A DNA stretch of 13,389 nt from an uncultured Eubacteriales bacterium (GTDB lineage: Bacteria > Bacillota > Clostridia > Oscillospirales > Oscillospiraceae), in the NCBI GenBank assembly GCA_934567745.1, contig CAKTJM010000043.1, forward strand, positions 1 to 13,389, written 5' to 3'. Made by a program: the position numbers and the translations under genes. The notes below the pieces were generated by a model, which ran no database searches, was not told where the DNA came from, and worked only from the letters and a program-made list of their open reading frames with translations. This document shows, piece after piece, positions 1-7,090 of the stretch (positions within the stretch are counted from its first letter, which is position 1; every line of letters begins with the position of its first letter).

Positions 1-404
1 TCGAACAGGTCGGTCGTCATCCGGCTCATGAGCGAGCCCGTGCGGTTGTGGTCATAGAAGCTGAAGCTCAGGCTCTCCATGTGCGCATACAGGTCCCGGC
101 GCAGGTCGGCCTCCACCCGCACGCCGAACACGTGGCCCCAATAGGACACCACGAAGTACAGCAGGCCCTTGCCCACATAGGCCAGGGCGAAGAAGAGCAC
201 CACCAGGAAGAAGGACCGGTACGCCTCCTGCGGCAGCAGATCGTTGAGCGCCTGCCGCGAGACATAGGGGAAGGCCAGGTCGATCAGGCAGATGACCAGC
301 GCGCAGCACATGTCCAGGAGGAAGAGGTGCTTGTGCGGACCGTAATAGGAGAGGAAGATCCTCAGCGGATGTGTCTTTCGATAGTAGTCGGGCCTGCGGG
401 CCAT
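1..404 (-). CDS. ABC transporter, permease/ATPase exporter type, N-terminal part only
   Basis: The first 134 codons of a gene that runs off the left edge. The protein begins MARRPDYYRK and shows two hydrophobic segments, at about residues 27-47 and 64-86. These are followed by the pattern FYDHNRTGSLMSRMTTD (residues 117-132), the conserved stretch after TM2 in ABC exporters that carry membrane and ATPase domains on one chain (ABC_membrane family). The ATPase domain itself would lie outside the window, so the single-chain layout is inferred from the family. The ATG at 404 is preceded by GGGAGG about 7 nt upstream and by a consensus promoter. The gene is divergent from marR, which suggests shared regulation and a role in exporting a drug, peptide or lipid. 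The substrate cannot be told. It could also be one half of a heterodimeric exporter whose partner lies further left. Confidence 0.9.
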   Translation of the reverse strand, partial: MARRPDYYRKTHPLRIFLSYYGPHKHLFLLDMCCALVICLIDLAFPYVSRQALNDLLPQEAYRSFFLVVLFFALAYVGKGLLYFVVSYWGHVFGVRVEADLRRDLYAHMESLSFSFYDHNRTGSLMSRMTTDLF

Positions 405-434
405 GGCGATCCCTCCCGGAGCGATAGTCTCCCT

Positions 435-463
435 ATTATACGTGGTTTCGCCGCCCCATGCAA
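435..463 (-). promoter_or_regulatory. Sigma-A promoter of the ABC exporter gene
   Basis: Read on the minus strand, TTGCAT (463-458) is followed after exactly 17 bp by a perfect TATAAT (440-435). Transcription would begin near 428, leaving a short leader of about 24 nt before the ATG at 404. It is divergent from the marR promoter, with 42 bp between the two -35 boxes. Confidence 0.8.
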
Positions 464-497
464 GGCAAAAAATGCCAGATATCGCGTCTGCGGACGC
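464..497. promoter_or_regulatory. Candidate MarR operator region: two small inverted repeats
   Basis: The 42 bp between the divergent -35 boxes holds GGCA-aaaaa-TGCC (464-476) and GCGTC-TGCG-GACGC (484-497). MarR proteins bind as dimers to palindromes and often regulate themselves and a divergent neighbour, so a site here could control both directions. The arms are only 4-5 bp and no second copy confirms a consensus, so the assignment is tentative. Confidence 0.35.
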
Positions 498-505
498 ATG
501 GTCTC

Positions 506-534
506 TTGACAGGGACGGCCGGGAGGAGTATCAT
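506..534 (+). promoter_or_regulatory. Sigma-A promoter of the marR-adaptor-RND operon
   Basis: A perfect TTGACA (506-511), a 17-bp spacer and TATCAT (529-534) lie about 39 bp upstream of the marR ATG. The -10 box overlaps a short palindrome, GTAT-C-ATAC (528-536). No other good promoter was seen between marR and the lipoprotein gene, so this probably drives the whole plus-strand unit. Confidence 0.8.
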
Positions 535-572
535 ACGGTTTGTCCGAATTCTAACATCTTGGAGGTGCCCGC

Positions 573-1022
573 ATGGCTGACCAGTACCGACCGGCCCATC
601 ATCTCGCCCAGATCATGTCGGTCATGAACCTGCTGCATCGGCTGGCCATGACCACCCCGCCCGAGACCTTCGCGCCCGGCATGACCATGCCGCAGCTGGC
701 CACCGTCGCCACCCTGACCTTCATGGAGGGACAGGACGTCTACCAGCGCGACCTGGAGACCATCTTCAAGCTCCGCCGGTCCACCGTCTCGAGCGTGACG
801 TCCACCCTGGAGAGGAAGGGCTATCTCACCCGCGTCCCCGTCCCGGAGGACGCCCGTCTGAAGAAGCTCGTGCTCACGGGCGCCGGTCAGGCGATCGGGA
901 CGCGCGTGTACGATGTCTTCTCTCATCTGAACGGCCTGATGATCGCCGGGTTGACCCAGGAGGAGCTGGCCTTCTTCGGTTCGATCCTAGACAAGATCGC
1001 GGCGAACCTCGCCCACGCCTAG
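573..1022 (+). CDS. MarR family transcriptional regulator
   Basis: 149 residues, the usual MarR length. An N-terminal helical dimerisation part is followed by a winged helix-turn-helix. The likely recognition helix is RSTVSSVTSTLERKGYL (residues 69-85), and the wing is RVPVPEDARLKKLVLT (87-102), matching the family pattern R-x-x-x-x-D-x-R-x-K-x-x-x-L-T. The ATG at 573 has GGAGGT 6 nt upstream. It is first in the unit with an RND adaptor and permease and is divergent from an ABC exporter. By analogy with MarR-type pump repressors it probably senses a small toxic ligand and represses one or both exporters as well as itself. The ligand cannot be predicted from sequence. Confidence 0.93.
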   Translation: MADQYRPAHHLAQIMSVMNLLHRLAMTTPPETFAPGMTMPQLATVATLTFMEGQDVYQRDLETIFKLRRSTVSSVTSTLERKGYLTRVPVPEDARLKKLVLTGAGQAIGTRVYDVFSHLNGLMIAGLTQEELAFFGSILDKIAANLAHA

Positions 1023-1035
1023 GATGGCCCGCGAT

Positions 1036-1051
1036 GTCCCGCGACCGGGAC
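1036..1051 (+). promoter_or_regulatory. Inverted repeat in the marR-adaptor gap
   Basis: GTCCCG-CGAC-CGGGAC forms a 6-bp GC-rich stem with a 4-nt loop, 23 nt upstream of the adaptor ribosome binding site. It could be an mRNA hairpin that tunes expression or stability of the downstream part, or a protein-binding palindrome. There is no T-run, so it is not an intrinsic terminator. Confidence 0.35.
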
Positions 1052-1090
1052 CCAGTCCACGACATCCACCAGCAAGGAGGCCCCCGCCAC

Positions 1091-2251
1091 ATGAAGAAAC
1101 GCATCCTGATCCTCACCGCCGCCCTCTGCCTGCTCCTCCCCCTCGCCGCCTGCGGCCAGGAGGAAACGACCACTGAGCCGGACACCATCCCCGTCGAGAC
1201 CGCCACCGTCACGCGCGGCACCATCTCCTCGGAGCACAGCGTCTCCGGCCAGGTCGCCTCCGGCGACCAGCAGTCGGTCTTCGTCGCCGTCTCCGCCCGC
1301 TGCACCAACGTGGCCGTCGAGGTCGGCGACCCCGTCGTCGCCGGGCAGGTCATCTGCACCCTCGACATGGCCGCGACCTGGTCCAGCTATGAGACCGCCC
1401 GGATGAGCTATGAGTCCGCGCAGCAGAGCTATGCCGACCAGTCCGCCGTGCTCGAGCAGCAGCTCGCCCTGGCGGAGAAGAACGTCACGGACACCGAGGC
1501 GCTCTTCGCCATCGGCGCCGCCTCCCAGCTGGAGGTGGACAACGCCAAGCTCACCCGCGACAACGCCCGCGCCTCGGCCAACTCCGCCCTGAGCCAGCTG
1601 CGGATCGGCGTGCAGAACGCCAAGAGCTCCCTCCAGCAGCTCGAGAGCACCCTTGTCAACATCGACCGCAACGGCAACGTCCTCGCGCCCATCTCTGGCA
1701 CCGTCTCCGCCCTCTCGGCCGCGAAGAACGCCTACGTCGCCCCCTCCATGCCCGTCGTCACGGTCGATTCGACCCGCGACATGGAGATCTCCGCCGCCGT
1801 CTCGGAGTCGCTCGTCGCCAAGCTCCACGCGGGCGGCAGCGCCGACGTGACCATCTCCTCCCTCGGGCTGACCTTCCCCGCGACGATCGACAACGTCGAG
1901 CGCTCTCCCTCCCAGATGACCCACCTCTACGGCGTCACCCTCAAGATCCCGGCCGCCTACACCGAGGGCGTCCTCTCCGGCATGTTCGCCGACGTCGTCT
2001 TCTACACCGACGCCCAGGAGGACACCATCATCGTCCCGACCGAGGCCATCCAGACCGACGGCGACGGCTCGTTCGTCTTCACCGTCGATGGGAAGGACAC
2101 CGCCCACCGCGTCGCGGTCCAGACCGGCCTCGTCGGCGACGGCGTCACCGAGATCACCTCCGGCCTCGTCGGCGGCGAGACCCTCGTCACCGTCGGTCAG
2201 GCCTATCTCAAGGACGGGACCCTCGTGCGCATCGTCCCGGGAGGTGCCTGA
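1091..2251 (+). CDS. RND efflux adaptor (membrane-fusion, HlyD/AcrA-like), lipoprotein
   Basis: 386 residues from the ATG at 1091, chosen because AAGGAGG (1074-1080) lies 10 nt upstream and a lipoprotein signal starts there: MKKRIL, a hydrophobic core, then LAAC with the lipidated cysteine at residue 21. An in-frame upstream ATG at 1034 lacks both. Two half-lipoyl segments are visible: one around EVGDPVVAGQVICTLD, the other starting NVLAPISGTVSALSA (from residue 196). They flank a long coiled-coil hairpin of about residues 95-190, rich in A, Q, E and S. This is followed by beta-barrel-like sequence and a C-terminal membrane-proximal part. Such adaptors hold an RND pump to its partners. Lipid anchoring suits a cell with one membrane. 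Its stop codon is 3 nt before the RND start. Confidence 0.92.
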   Translation: MKKRILILTAALCLLLPLAACGQEETTTEPDTIPVETATVTRGTISSEHSVSGQVASGDQQSVFVAVSARCTNVAVEVGDPVVAGQVICTLDMAATWSSYETARMSYESAQQSYADQSAVLEQQLALAEKNVTDTEALFAIGAASQLEVDNAKLTRDNARASANSALSQLRIGVQNAKSSLQQLESTLVNIDRNGNVLAPISGTVSALSAAKNAYVAPSMPVVTVDSTRDMEISAAVSESLVAKLHAGGSADVTISSLGLTFPATIDNVERSPSQMTHLYGVTLKIPAAYTEGVLSGMFADVVFYTDAQEDTIIVPTEAIQTDGDGSFVFTVDGKDTAHRVAVQTGLVGDGVTEITSGLVGGETLVTVGQAYLKDGTLVRIVPGGA

Positions 2252-2254
2252 GCC

Positions 2255-5200
2255 ATGGACATCGCATCCTTTTGCATCAAGCACAAGGTGACGACCGTCC
2301 TCGCCTTCATCGTCGTCACCATCTTCGGCCTGGTCTTCTACAGCAACCTGAAGCTGGCCCTCATGCCCAACATGGAGTTCCCCGCCGCCTACGTCATGTG
2401 CACCTGTCCCGGCGCGAACCCGGAGGACGTCGAGGAGCTGGTCACCCGCCCGCTGGAGTCCTGTGTGGCCACCGTCACGGGCGTGGAGGAGATCACCTCC
2501 ACCTCCTCCGAGAACGTCAGCATCGTCATGATCACCTATGAGGACGGCACCGACGTCGATCAGGCCGCCGTCAAGCTGCGTGAGAAGTTCGGCGCCCTGA
2601 GCCTGCCCGACGGCTGCCAGGACCCCGTCATCATGAACTTCAACATCAACGATCTGATGCCCGTGGCCGTCATCTCCCTCGCCGGGGACGACCTCGGCGC
2701 GCTCCAGACCACCGCTGAGGATTCCGTCATCCCCGCCCTCGAGCGCATCGACGGCGTGGCCTCCGCCACGGTCAACGGCGGTCTGGACACCCAGATCACC
2801 GTCGAGACGAACGCTGCCGCCCTGGCGGGCTACGGTCTGAGCATCTCCAGCATCTCCAACTACCTCGCCGCCGCCAACGTCCTCTATCCCGGCGGCGACG
2901 TGCAGAACGGCACCGCCAAGCTCACCGTCACGACCGACGGCAAGTTCCAGACCGTCGAGGACGTCCGCGACGCCATCATCTTCCTGCCCCAGGGCGGGAG
3001 CGTGCGCCTGGGCGAGATCGCCACCGTCTATCTCGACGGCGAGGTCCAGGACGCCACCGCCCGCGTGCGCGACGATGCCTGCGTCGTCCTGATGGTCAAC
3101 AAGCAGTCCGGCGCGAACGAGGTCGAGACCGCCCACAAGATCCAGGATGCCCTCGCCAGCCTGGCCAAGGACGACGCCACGCTCCAGTACGAGCTGGTCT
3201 ACGACGCGAGCGAGTACATCCAGCAGACCATCTCCAGCGCCATGCAGAACATCCTCATGGGCGTGGCGCTCTCGGCCATCGTCGTCTTCCTCTTCCTGCG
3301 GCGGCCCGGCGCGACCATCACCATCTCGCTGTCGATGCCGATCTGCGTCATCGCCGTCATCCTGGTCATGAACCTCTTCGACATCACGATGAACATGATC
3401 AGCATGGGCGCCATCGCCATCTGCGTCGGCATGGTGGTCGATAACTCGATCGTCGTGCTGGAGAACATCTACCGCTACGCCGGGGACGGCTGCGGGCGCA
3501 CCGAGAGCTGTGTCCTGGGCACGAAGGAGGTCGTCCTGCCGATCACCGCCTCCACCCTGACGACCATCGCCGTCTTCCTGCCCGTCGGCCTGAGCGGCGG
3601 CATGGCCGGGATGGTCTTCAAGGACTTCGCCCTGACCGTCGTCTTCCTGATCCTCATCTCGCTCGTCGTCGCCGTCACCCTCGTCCCGCTCATGTGCTAC
3701 TTCCTGCTCGACGAGACGAAGGTCCGGCTGCAGAAGCTCACCGTCAACGAGACGGAGACGAAGCTCCAGGCGAAGCTGGACCGGCTCTCCGACCGGTACA
3801 TGAAGACGCTCGGCTATCTGATCCGCCACCGCGGCAAGGCGTTCCTCATCTCCGTGGCCGCCGTAGTCCTGTTCCTGCTCTCCTGCCTGACGACCGACAT
3901 GGTCCTCATGCCCGACACCGACCAGGGCACGGTGAACATCGCCGTCTCCACCCCCTCCGGCACCGAGCTGGAGCAGACCGAGGCCTACAGCGACCGTATC
4001 GTCGCCATCGCCCAGGAGGAGTGCCCGGAGATCGAGACGCTCTATGCGATCAACCAGGCCGAGTCGGCCACGATCATGCTCGACGTCGGCCCGAAGGCCG
4101 ACCGTGACCGCTCCAGCAAGCAGATCGCCAACGACCTGCGCGAGGCGCTGCGCGACATCGCCGGGTGCGACATCACCGTCAGCGACTACAGCATGATGAT
4201 GGGCGGCGGCATGAGCGGCTCGTCCGACGACATCAGCGTCTCCATCACCGGCGCGGACCAGGACATGCTCGCGACCATCGCCGATGACCTGACCGCCCAG
4301 ATCGCGGCCCTTCCGGACGCCATCGACGTGAAGAGCTCCCTCGACGACACGATCCCCGCCGTCAAGGTCGCCGTGCGCCAGAGCGCCGCGTCGCAGTACG
4401 GCCTGACCTCCGCCACGATCGGCGGCGCGGTCCGCGCGGAGCTGACCGGCGTGACCGCCACCACGGTCACCATCGACGGCACCGAGCTGGACGTGGTCAT
4501 CCGCGGCAGCGGCGCGAGCGCCGAGAGTCTCGACGCCCTGCGCTCCATGCCCCTGGCCACCCCGACCGGCGGCAGCGTGCCGCTCTCCGCGGTCGCCGAC
4601 GTCTCCGTGGAGCTCAGCCCGCAGTCCATCGCCCGCTCGAACCAGAGCCGCGAGGTGACGATCACCGGCAGCACGATCAGCGGCAGCGCCACGGAGATCA
4701 GCCGCCAGATCCAGGAGCTGCTCGACGGCTACGACATGCCCGAGGGCTACTCCGCCGAGATCGGCGGCACCTACTCCCAGATGATGGAGAACTTCGGCAA
4801 GCTCGGTCTGGCCCTCCTGGTCGCCATCGGCCTGGTGTACTTCATCCTGGCCTCGCAGTTCGAGTCGTTCCTCATGCCCGTCATCGTCATGATGATCCTG
4901 CCCCTGTCGCTCTCGGGCGCGCTCTTCGGGCTGCCCATCACGCGGCAGGACATCAGCATGATCGTCCTGCTCGGTCTGATCATGCTCACCGGTACGGTGG
5001 TCAACAGCTCCATCATCCTCGTGGACTACATCAACGTCCGCCGCGCCGCCGGTCAGGACCGCGAGTCCGCCATCCTCGCCGCCTGCCCCCTGCGTGTGCG
5101 GCCCATCATGATGACCACCATGACCACCGTCCTCGCCCTGATCCCGATGGCCCTGGGCATCGGCAGCGAGGGCTCCGAGATCATGCAGCCGCTCGGCATC

Positions 5201-5395
5201 GTCATGATCTTCGGTATGCTCATCTCCGTCCTCGTCACCCTGCTCTTCACCCCCGTGTTCTATTCCATCCTGGACAGCTTCGCCGAGCGCGTCGGGCGGC
5301 CCTTCCGCACCAAGCAGGCGAAGAAAAAGGAGAAGCTCCTCGCCCAGCTCGCCGCGCTGGAGGCCCAGCAGGCCGCCGCGCCCCATCAGGACTGA
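2255..5395 (+). CDS. RND family efflux transporter permease (AcrB/MdtC-like)
   Basis: 1046 residues, full length for the hydrophobe/amphiphile efflux RND family. TM1 lies at about residues 12-30, followed by a large extracytoplasmic loop, a TM2-6 block at about 330-485, TM7 at about 527-548, a second large loop and a TM8-12 block at about 850-1005. This is the duplicated architecture of the family. TM4 carries GMVVDNSIVVLENI (392-405). D396 matches the first proton-relay aspartate of AcrB, while the second aspartate is N397. In TM10 the AcrB lysine position reads VVNSS (915-919), as in many RND pumps outside the AcrB group. The tail is charged and coiled (KKKEKLLAQLAALEAQQ). The gene starts one codon after the adaptor stop and in the same frame, with GGGAGGTG 8 nt upstream of its ATG. 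The substrate is unknown, probably a drug, bile-type compound or lipid. Confidence 0.96.
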   Translation: MDIASFCIKHKVTTVLAFIVVTIFGLVFYSNLKLALMPNMEFPAAYVMCTCPGANPEDVEELVTRPLESCVATVTGVEEITSTSSENVSIVMITYEDGTDVDQAAVKLREKFGALSLPDGCQDPVIMNFNINDLMPVAVISLAGDDLGALQTTAEDSVIPALERIDGVASATVNGGLDTQITVETNAAALAGYGLSISSISNYLAAANVLYPGGDVQNGTAKLTVTTDGKFQTVEDVRDAIIFLPQGGSVRLGEIATVYLDGEVQDATARVRDDACVVLMVNKQSGANEVETAHKIQDALASLAKDDATLQYELVYDASEYIQQTISSAMQNILMGVALSAIVVFLFLRRPGATITISLSMPICVIAVILVMNLFDITMNMISMGAIAICVGMVVDNSIVVLENIYRYAGDGCGRTESCVLGTKEVVLPITASTLTTIAVFLPVGLSGGMAGMVFKDFALTVVFLILISLVVAVTLVPLMCYFLLDETKVRLQKLTVNETETKLQAKLDRLSDRYMKTLGYLIRHRGKAFLISVAAVVLFLLSCLTTDMVLMPDTDQGTVNIAVSTPSGTELEQTEAYSDRIVAIAQEECPEIETLYAINQAESATIMLDVGPKADRDRSSKQIANDLREALRDIAGCDITVSDYSMMMGGGMSGSSDDISVSITGADQDMLATIADDLTAQIAALPDAIDVKSSLDDTIPAVKVAVRQSAASQYGLTSATIGGAVRAELTGVTATTVTIDGTELDVVIRGSGASAESLDALRSMPLATPTGGSVPLSAVADVSVELSPQSIARSNQSREVTITGSTISGSATEISRQIQELLDGYDMPEGYSAEIGGTYSQMMENFGKLGLALLVAIGLVYFILASQFESFLMPVIVMMILPLSLSGALFGLPITRQDISMIVLLGLIMLTGTVVNSSIILVDYINVRRAAGQDRESAILAACPLRVRPIMMTTMTTVLALIPMALGIGSEGSEIMQPLGIVMIFGMLISVLVTLLFTPVFYSILDSFAERVGRPFRTKQAKKKEKLLAQLAALEAQQAAAPHQD

Positions 5396-5436
5396 TCCCC
5401 CAACGATCCAACCAAGACCGAAAAGGAGGAAGCCCC

Positions 5437-6372
5437 ATGAAGACCATCCGCCTGACCCTGCTCTGCCTGCTCCTCTGCCTGGGCCTGACCGCCTGCGGCG
5501 GCCAGGAGCCAGCCCCCGCGACGGACGACCGGACCCCGGACCCCGCCGCCATCGCCCTGACCGCGCTGCGCGAGGCCGCGCAGGACGAGGGGGCCGCGTG
5601 CGCCGTTGCCTACCTCGGCATCCTGCCGGACGGCGACACGAACGCCTACGAAGACATGCTGACCGAATTCGGCTACAGCCGGGAGGAGTATCCTTACCTG
5701 TGGGACGTCCCGCAGGAGCGGATCGCGCAGAACATCGGGACCGAGGCCTATTGCATCGTCCCGGCCGACCCCGGGACCACGATCCTGGTCCAGACCTGCG
5801 ACTACGACGCTGACGGCCTCCCCGTCTACGGCGAGACCCTCTACGAGCGCAGGGGCGCACCGGCCGTGGTCGTCGGGAACGTGAGCGACATCCTCCCGAA
5901 CCTCATGGTCACGGCCACCGGGGCCGACGGGACGGTCCTGATGGCCTGGTCGCCCAGCCTGAGCCTGTGCGACGGGACCCTCGCCCTGCCGGTCGAGGGG
6001 GCCTATGACTTCACCCGGCCGGAGGTCTACGGCCACGGCGTCGAGGTGCCCACGGTCGATTTCCTCGGGACCTGGCAGAACGAGGACTGCCAGCTCGTCT
6101 TTATGGACGACTACAGCCTGACCTTCCACGTGGAGACCGCCATCGACCCGGACGTGGATTTCACCGGCACCTGGTACGTCATCACCGACAGCGCGCAGTA
6201 TCCGGAGGGCTCCGTGGTCCTCGACCTGCGCCAGGTCGGCGGCTCCGACCACGACAGCTATGGGATCTTCTCCCTGACGGTCCGGGACGCCAGCCTGACC
6301 CTCACGCCCGTGAGCGGGGACGCCCTGCCGCTGTACGACATCGGCGGACCGGTGACGCTCCAGCGGGGCTGA
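5437..6372 (+). CDS. Lipoprotein of unknown function downstream of the RND pump
   Basis: 311 residues with a clear lipoprotein signal: MKTIR, a leucine-rich core, then LTAC with the lipidated cysteine at residue 20. The ATG has AAGGAGG (5423-5429) 7 nt upstream. I do not recognise the family. The middle part (about 45-190) is acidic and aromatic, with YEDMLTEFGYSREEYPYLWD-type sequence. The C-terminal third contains two similar starts, FLGTWQN (from 209) and FTGTWYV (from 242), 33 residues apart, followed by alternating beta-like sequence. The GTW motif recalls lipocalin-like beta folds, but this is only a resemblance. It lies 41 nt after the RND gene and before a strong terminator, so it is probably the last gene of the pump operon. 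It may be a surface accessory, a ligand-binding partner or simply co-expressed. Confidence 0.85.
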   Translation: MKTIRLTLLCLLLCLGLTACGGQEPAPATDDRTPDPAAIALTALREAAQDEGAACAVAYLGILPDGDTNAYEDMLTEFGYSREEYPYLWDVPQERIAQNIGTEAYCIVPADPGTTILVQTCDYDADGLPVYGETLYERRGAPAVVVGNVSDILPNLMVTATGADGTVLMAWSPSLSLCDGTLALPVEGAYDFTRPEVYGHGVEVPTVDFLGTWQNEDCQLVFMDDYSLTFHVETAIDPDVDFTGTWYVITDSAQYPEGSVVLDLRQVGGSDHDSYGIFSLTVRDASLTLTPVSGDALPLYDIGGPVTLQRG

Positions 6373-6394
6373 GACGGTCGGATCCCAGACACGA

Positions 6395-6431
6395 AACGAG
6401 CGCGTGCTTCGAGAAGCACGCGCTCGTTTTT
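6395..6431 (+). terminator. Rho-independent terminator of the RND operon
   Basis: A perfect 15-bp stem (arms 6395-6409 and 6414-6428, AACGAGCGCGTGCTT and its complement) with loop CGAG is followed by a T-run at 6427-6431. It lies 22 nt after the lipoprotein stop. Read on the minus strand the hairpin follows hicB, but the tail there is only GTTTCGTG, so it is at best a weak terminator in that direction. Confidence 0.92.
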
Positions 6432-6438
6432 CTGTCTG

Positions 6439-6780
6439 TCACTGTCCGGCGCGGACCGCCTGCCCGATCGCAGCCTCCACGAAGCTGTTCAGGGACATCT
6501 GCCGGGACAGCGCCGCGATCGCGGCCTGTCTGTGCAGCTCCGGCGAGATGCGGACGTTGAAGCTGCCCTTATAGGCCCGCTCCGGCTCGGTCCCCTCCTC
6601 GGCGCAGAGGGCGAGATAGTCGTCCACCGCGCTGTGGAAGTCCGCGACCAGGCTCCGTGCGTCCGTCCCCTCATAGGAGACCAGCGCGCGGATCCCCAGG
6701 ACCTTGCCGAAGAACAGCGCGTCCTCCGGAGAGAACTCGACGCTGCCCACATAGCCCTTGTATTCCATCGTGTTGTTCAT
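6439..6780 (-). CDS. hicB: HicB family antitoxin
   Basis: 113 residues. The N-terminal part (about 5-70: MEYKGYVGSVEFSPEDALFF, then a conserved SLVADFHSAVDDYL) is the HicB fold that covers the toxin. The C-terminal part (74-110: FNVRISPELHRQAAIAALS, then SLNSFVEAAI) is a ribbon-helix-helix DNA-binding domain, with the strand at FNVRIS (74-79). HicB therefore should neutralise HicA and autorepress the pair. The first ATG (6780) is chosen because AGGAGG lies just upstream. A second in-frame ATG at residue 5 is the start seen in many relatives and cannot be excluded. It overlaps the hicA stop by 4 nt (ATGA), a sign of coupled translation. Confidence 0.93.
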   Translation of the reverse strand: MNNTMEYKGYVGSVEFSPEDALFFGKVLGIRALVSYEGTDARSLVADFHSAVDDYLALCAEEGTEPERAYKGSFNVRISPELHRQAAIAALSRQMSLNSFVEAAIGQAVRAGQ

Positions 6781-7037
6781 AGGAGCCCCTCCTGTTCCAG
6801 GATCTCTAGGAGCTGCTTGACCTGGTAGCTCAGCAGCTCCTTGCGCGGGTGCGGCCGATGCAGCATGATCGGTGGGTGCTTCCCGGAGAGGAACATCACC
6901 CGCGACCCGCTGGTCCGGCCCTTGTTCGAGCGCCGATAGTCGAAATAGCGGAGCAGGGTCTCCGCGTCCTCGAAGGTGAAATCCTTGGGCCGCGCCTTCA
7001 GCCGCTCGATCAGCTTCTCCTTCTGTCCCAGCGCCAT
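6777..7037 (-). CDS. hicA: HicA family toxin (mRNA interferase)
   Basis: 86 residues, matching the HicA branch with the pattern KPKDFTFEDAETLL (here RPKDFTFEDAETLL, 16-29), NKGRTSGSRVMF (38-49), LHRPHP (59-64) and YQVKQLLEILEQEGLL (71-86). HicA toxins fold like a double-stranded RNA-binding domain and cleave mRNA. In the classical branch a catalytic histidine follows GS; here that position is R46 (GSR), and histidines are instead H60 and H63. This is common in this sub-branch to my recollection, so it should not be read as inactivation. It precedes hicB, the usual order. Leucine codon CTA occurs twice (residues 77 and 86), unlike the neighbouring operon. The SD is a weak GGAAGGGGG next to the ATG. 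Confidence 0.92.
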   Translation of the reverse strand: MALGQKEKLIERLKARPKDFTFEDAETLLRYFDYRRSNKGRTSGSRVMFLSGKHPPIMLHRPHPRKELLSYQVKQLLEILEQEGLL

Positions 7038-7061
7038 CGCCCCCCTTCCCGTCCTACTGCT

Positions 7062-7090
7062 ATCCTACCACGAAACAGCGGGGCATGCAA
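7062..7090 (-). promoter_or_regulatory. Promoter of hicAB
   Basis: On the minus strand, TTGCAT (7090-7085), a 17-bp spacer and TAGGAT (7067-7062) lie about 25 nt upstream of the hicA ATG. The -35 box lies inside the 3' arm of the hairpin at 7079-7112, so a protein binding that palindrome, for example HicB, would block it. The -35 hexamer equals that of the ABC exporter promoter. Confidence 0.6.

Noticed and set aside
48..509. Plus-strand frame of 153 codons at the left edge
   Set aside because: It opposes the ABC exporter start and runs through the divergent promoter region; no SD and no recognisable domain.
1033..1066. GATGTC and GACATC as the arms of a larger hairpin before the adaptor
   Set aside because: Only 6 bp separated by 22 nt, with no extension on either side; expected by chance. 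The inner repeat 1036-1051 is the better structure.
1019..5860. Open frame of 1613 codons on the minus strand
   Set aside because: It lies in codon register antisense to the adaptor and RND genes, which have convincing signal peptide, domains and SD sites. Its translation is low-complexity (D, G, H, V, R rich) and is a by-product of GC-rich codon bias.
5386..6252. Minus-strand frame of 288 codons opposite the lipoprotein gene
   Set aside because: The plus strand has a lipobox, SD and terminator; the minus frame reads across a gene junction and has a low-complexity composition.
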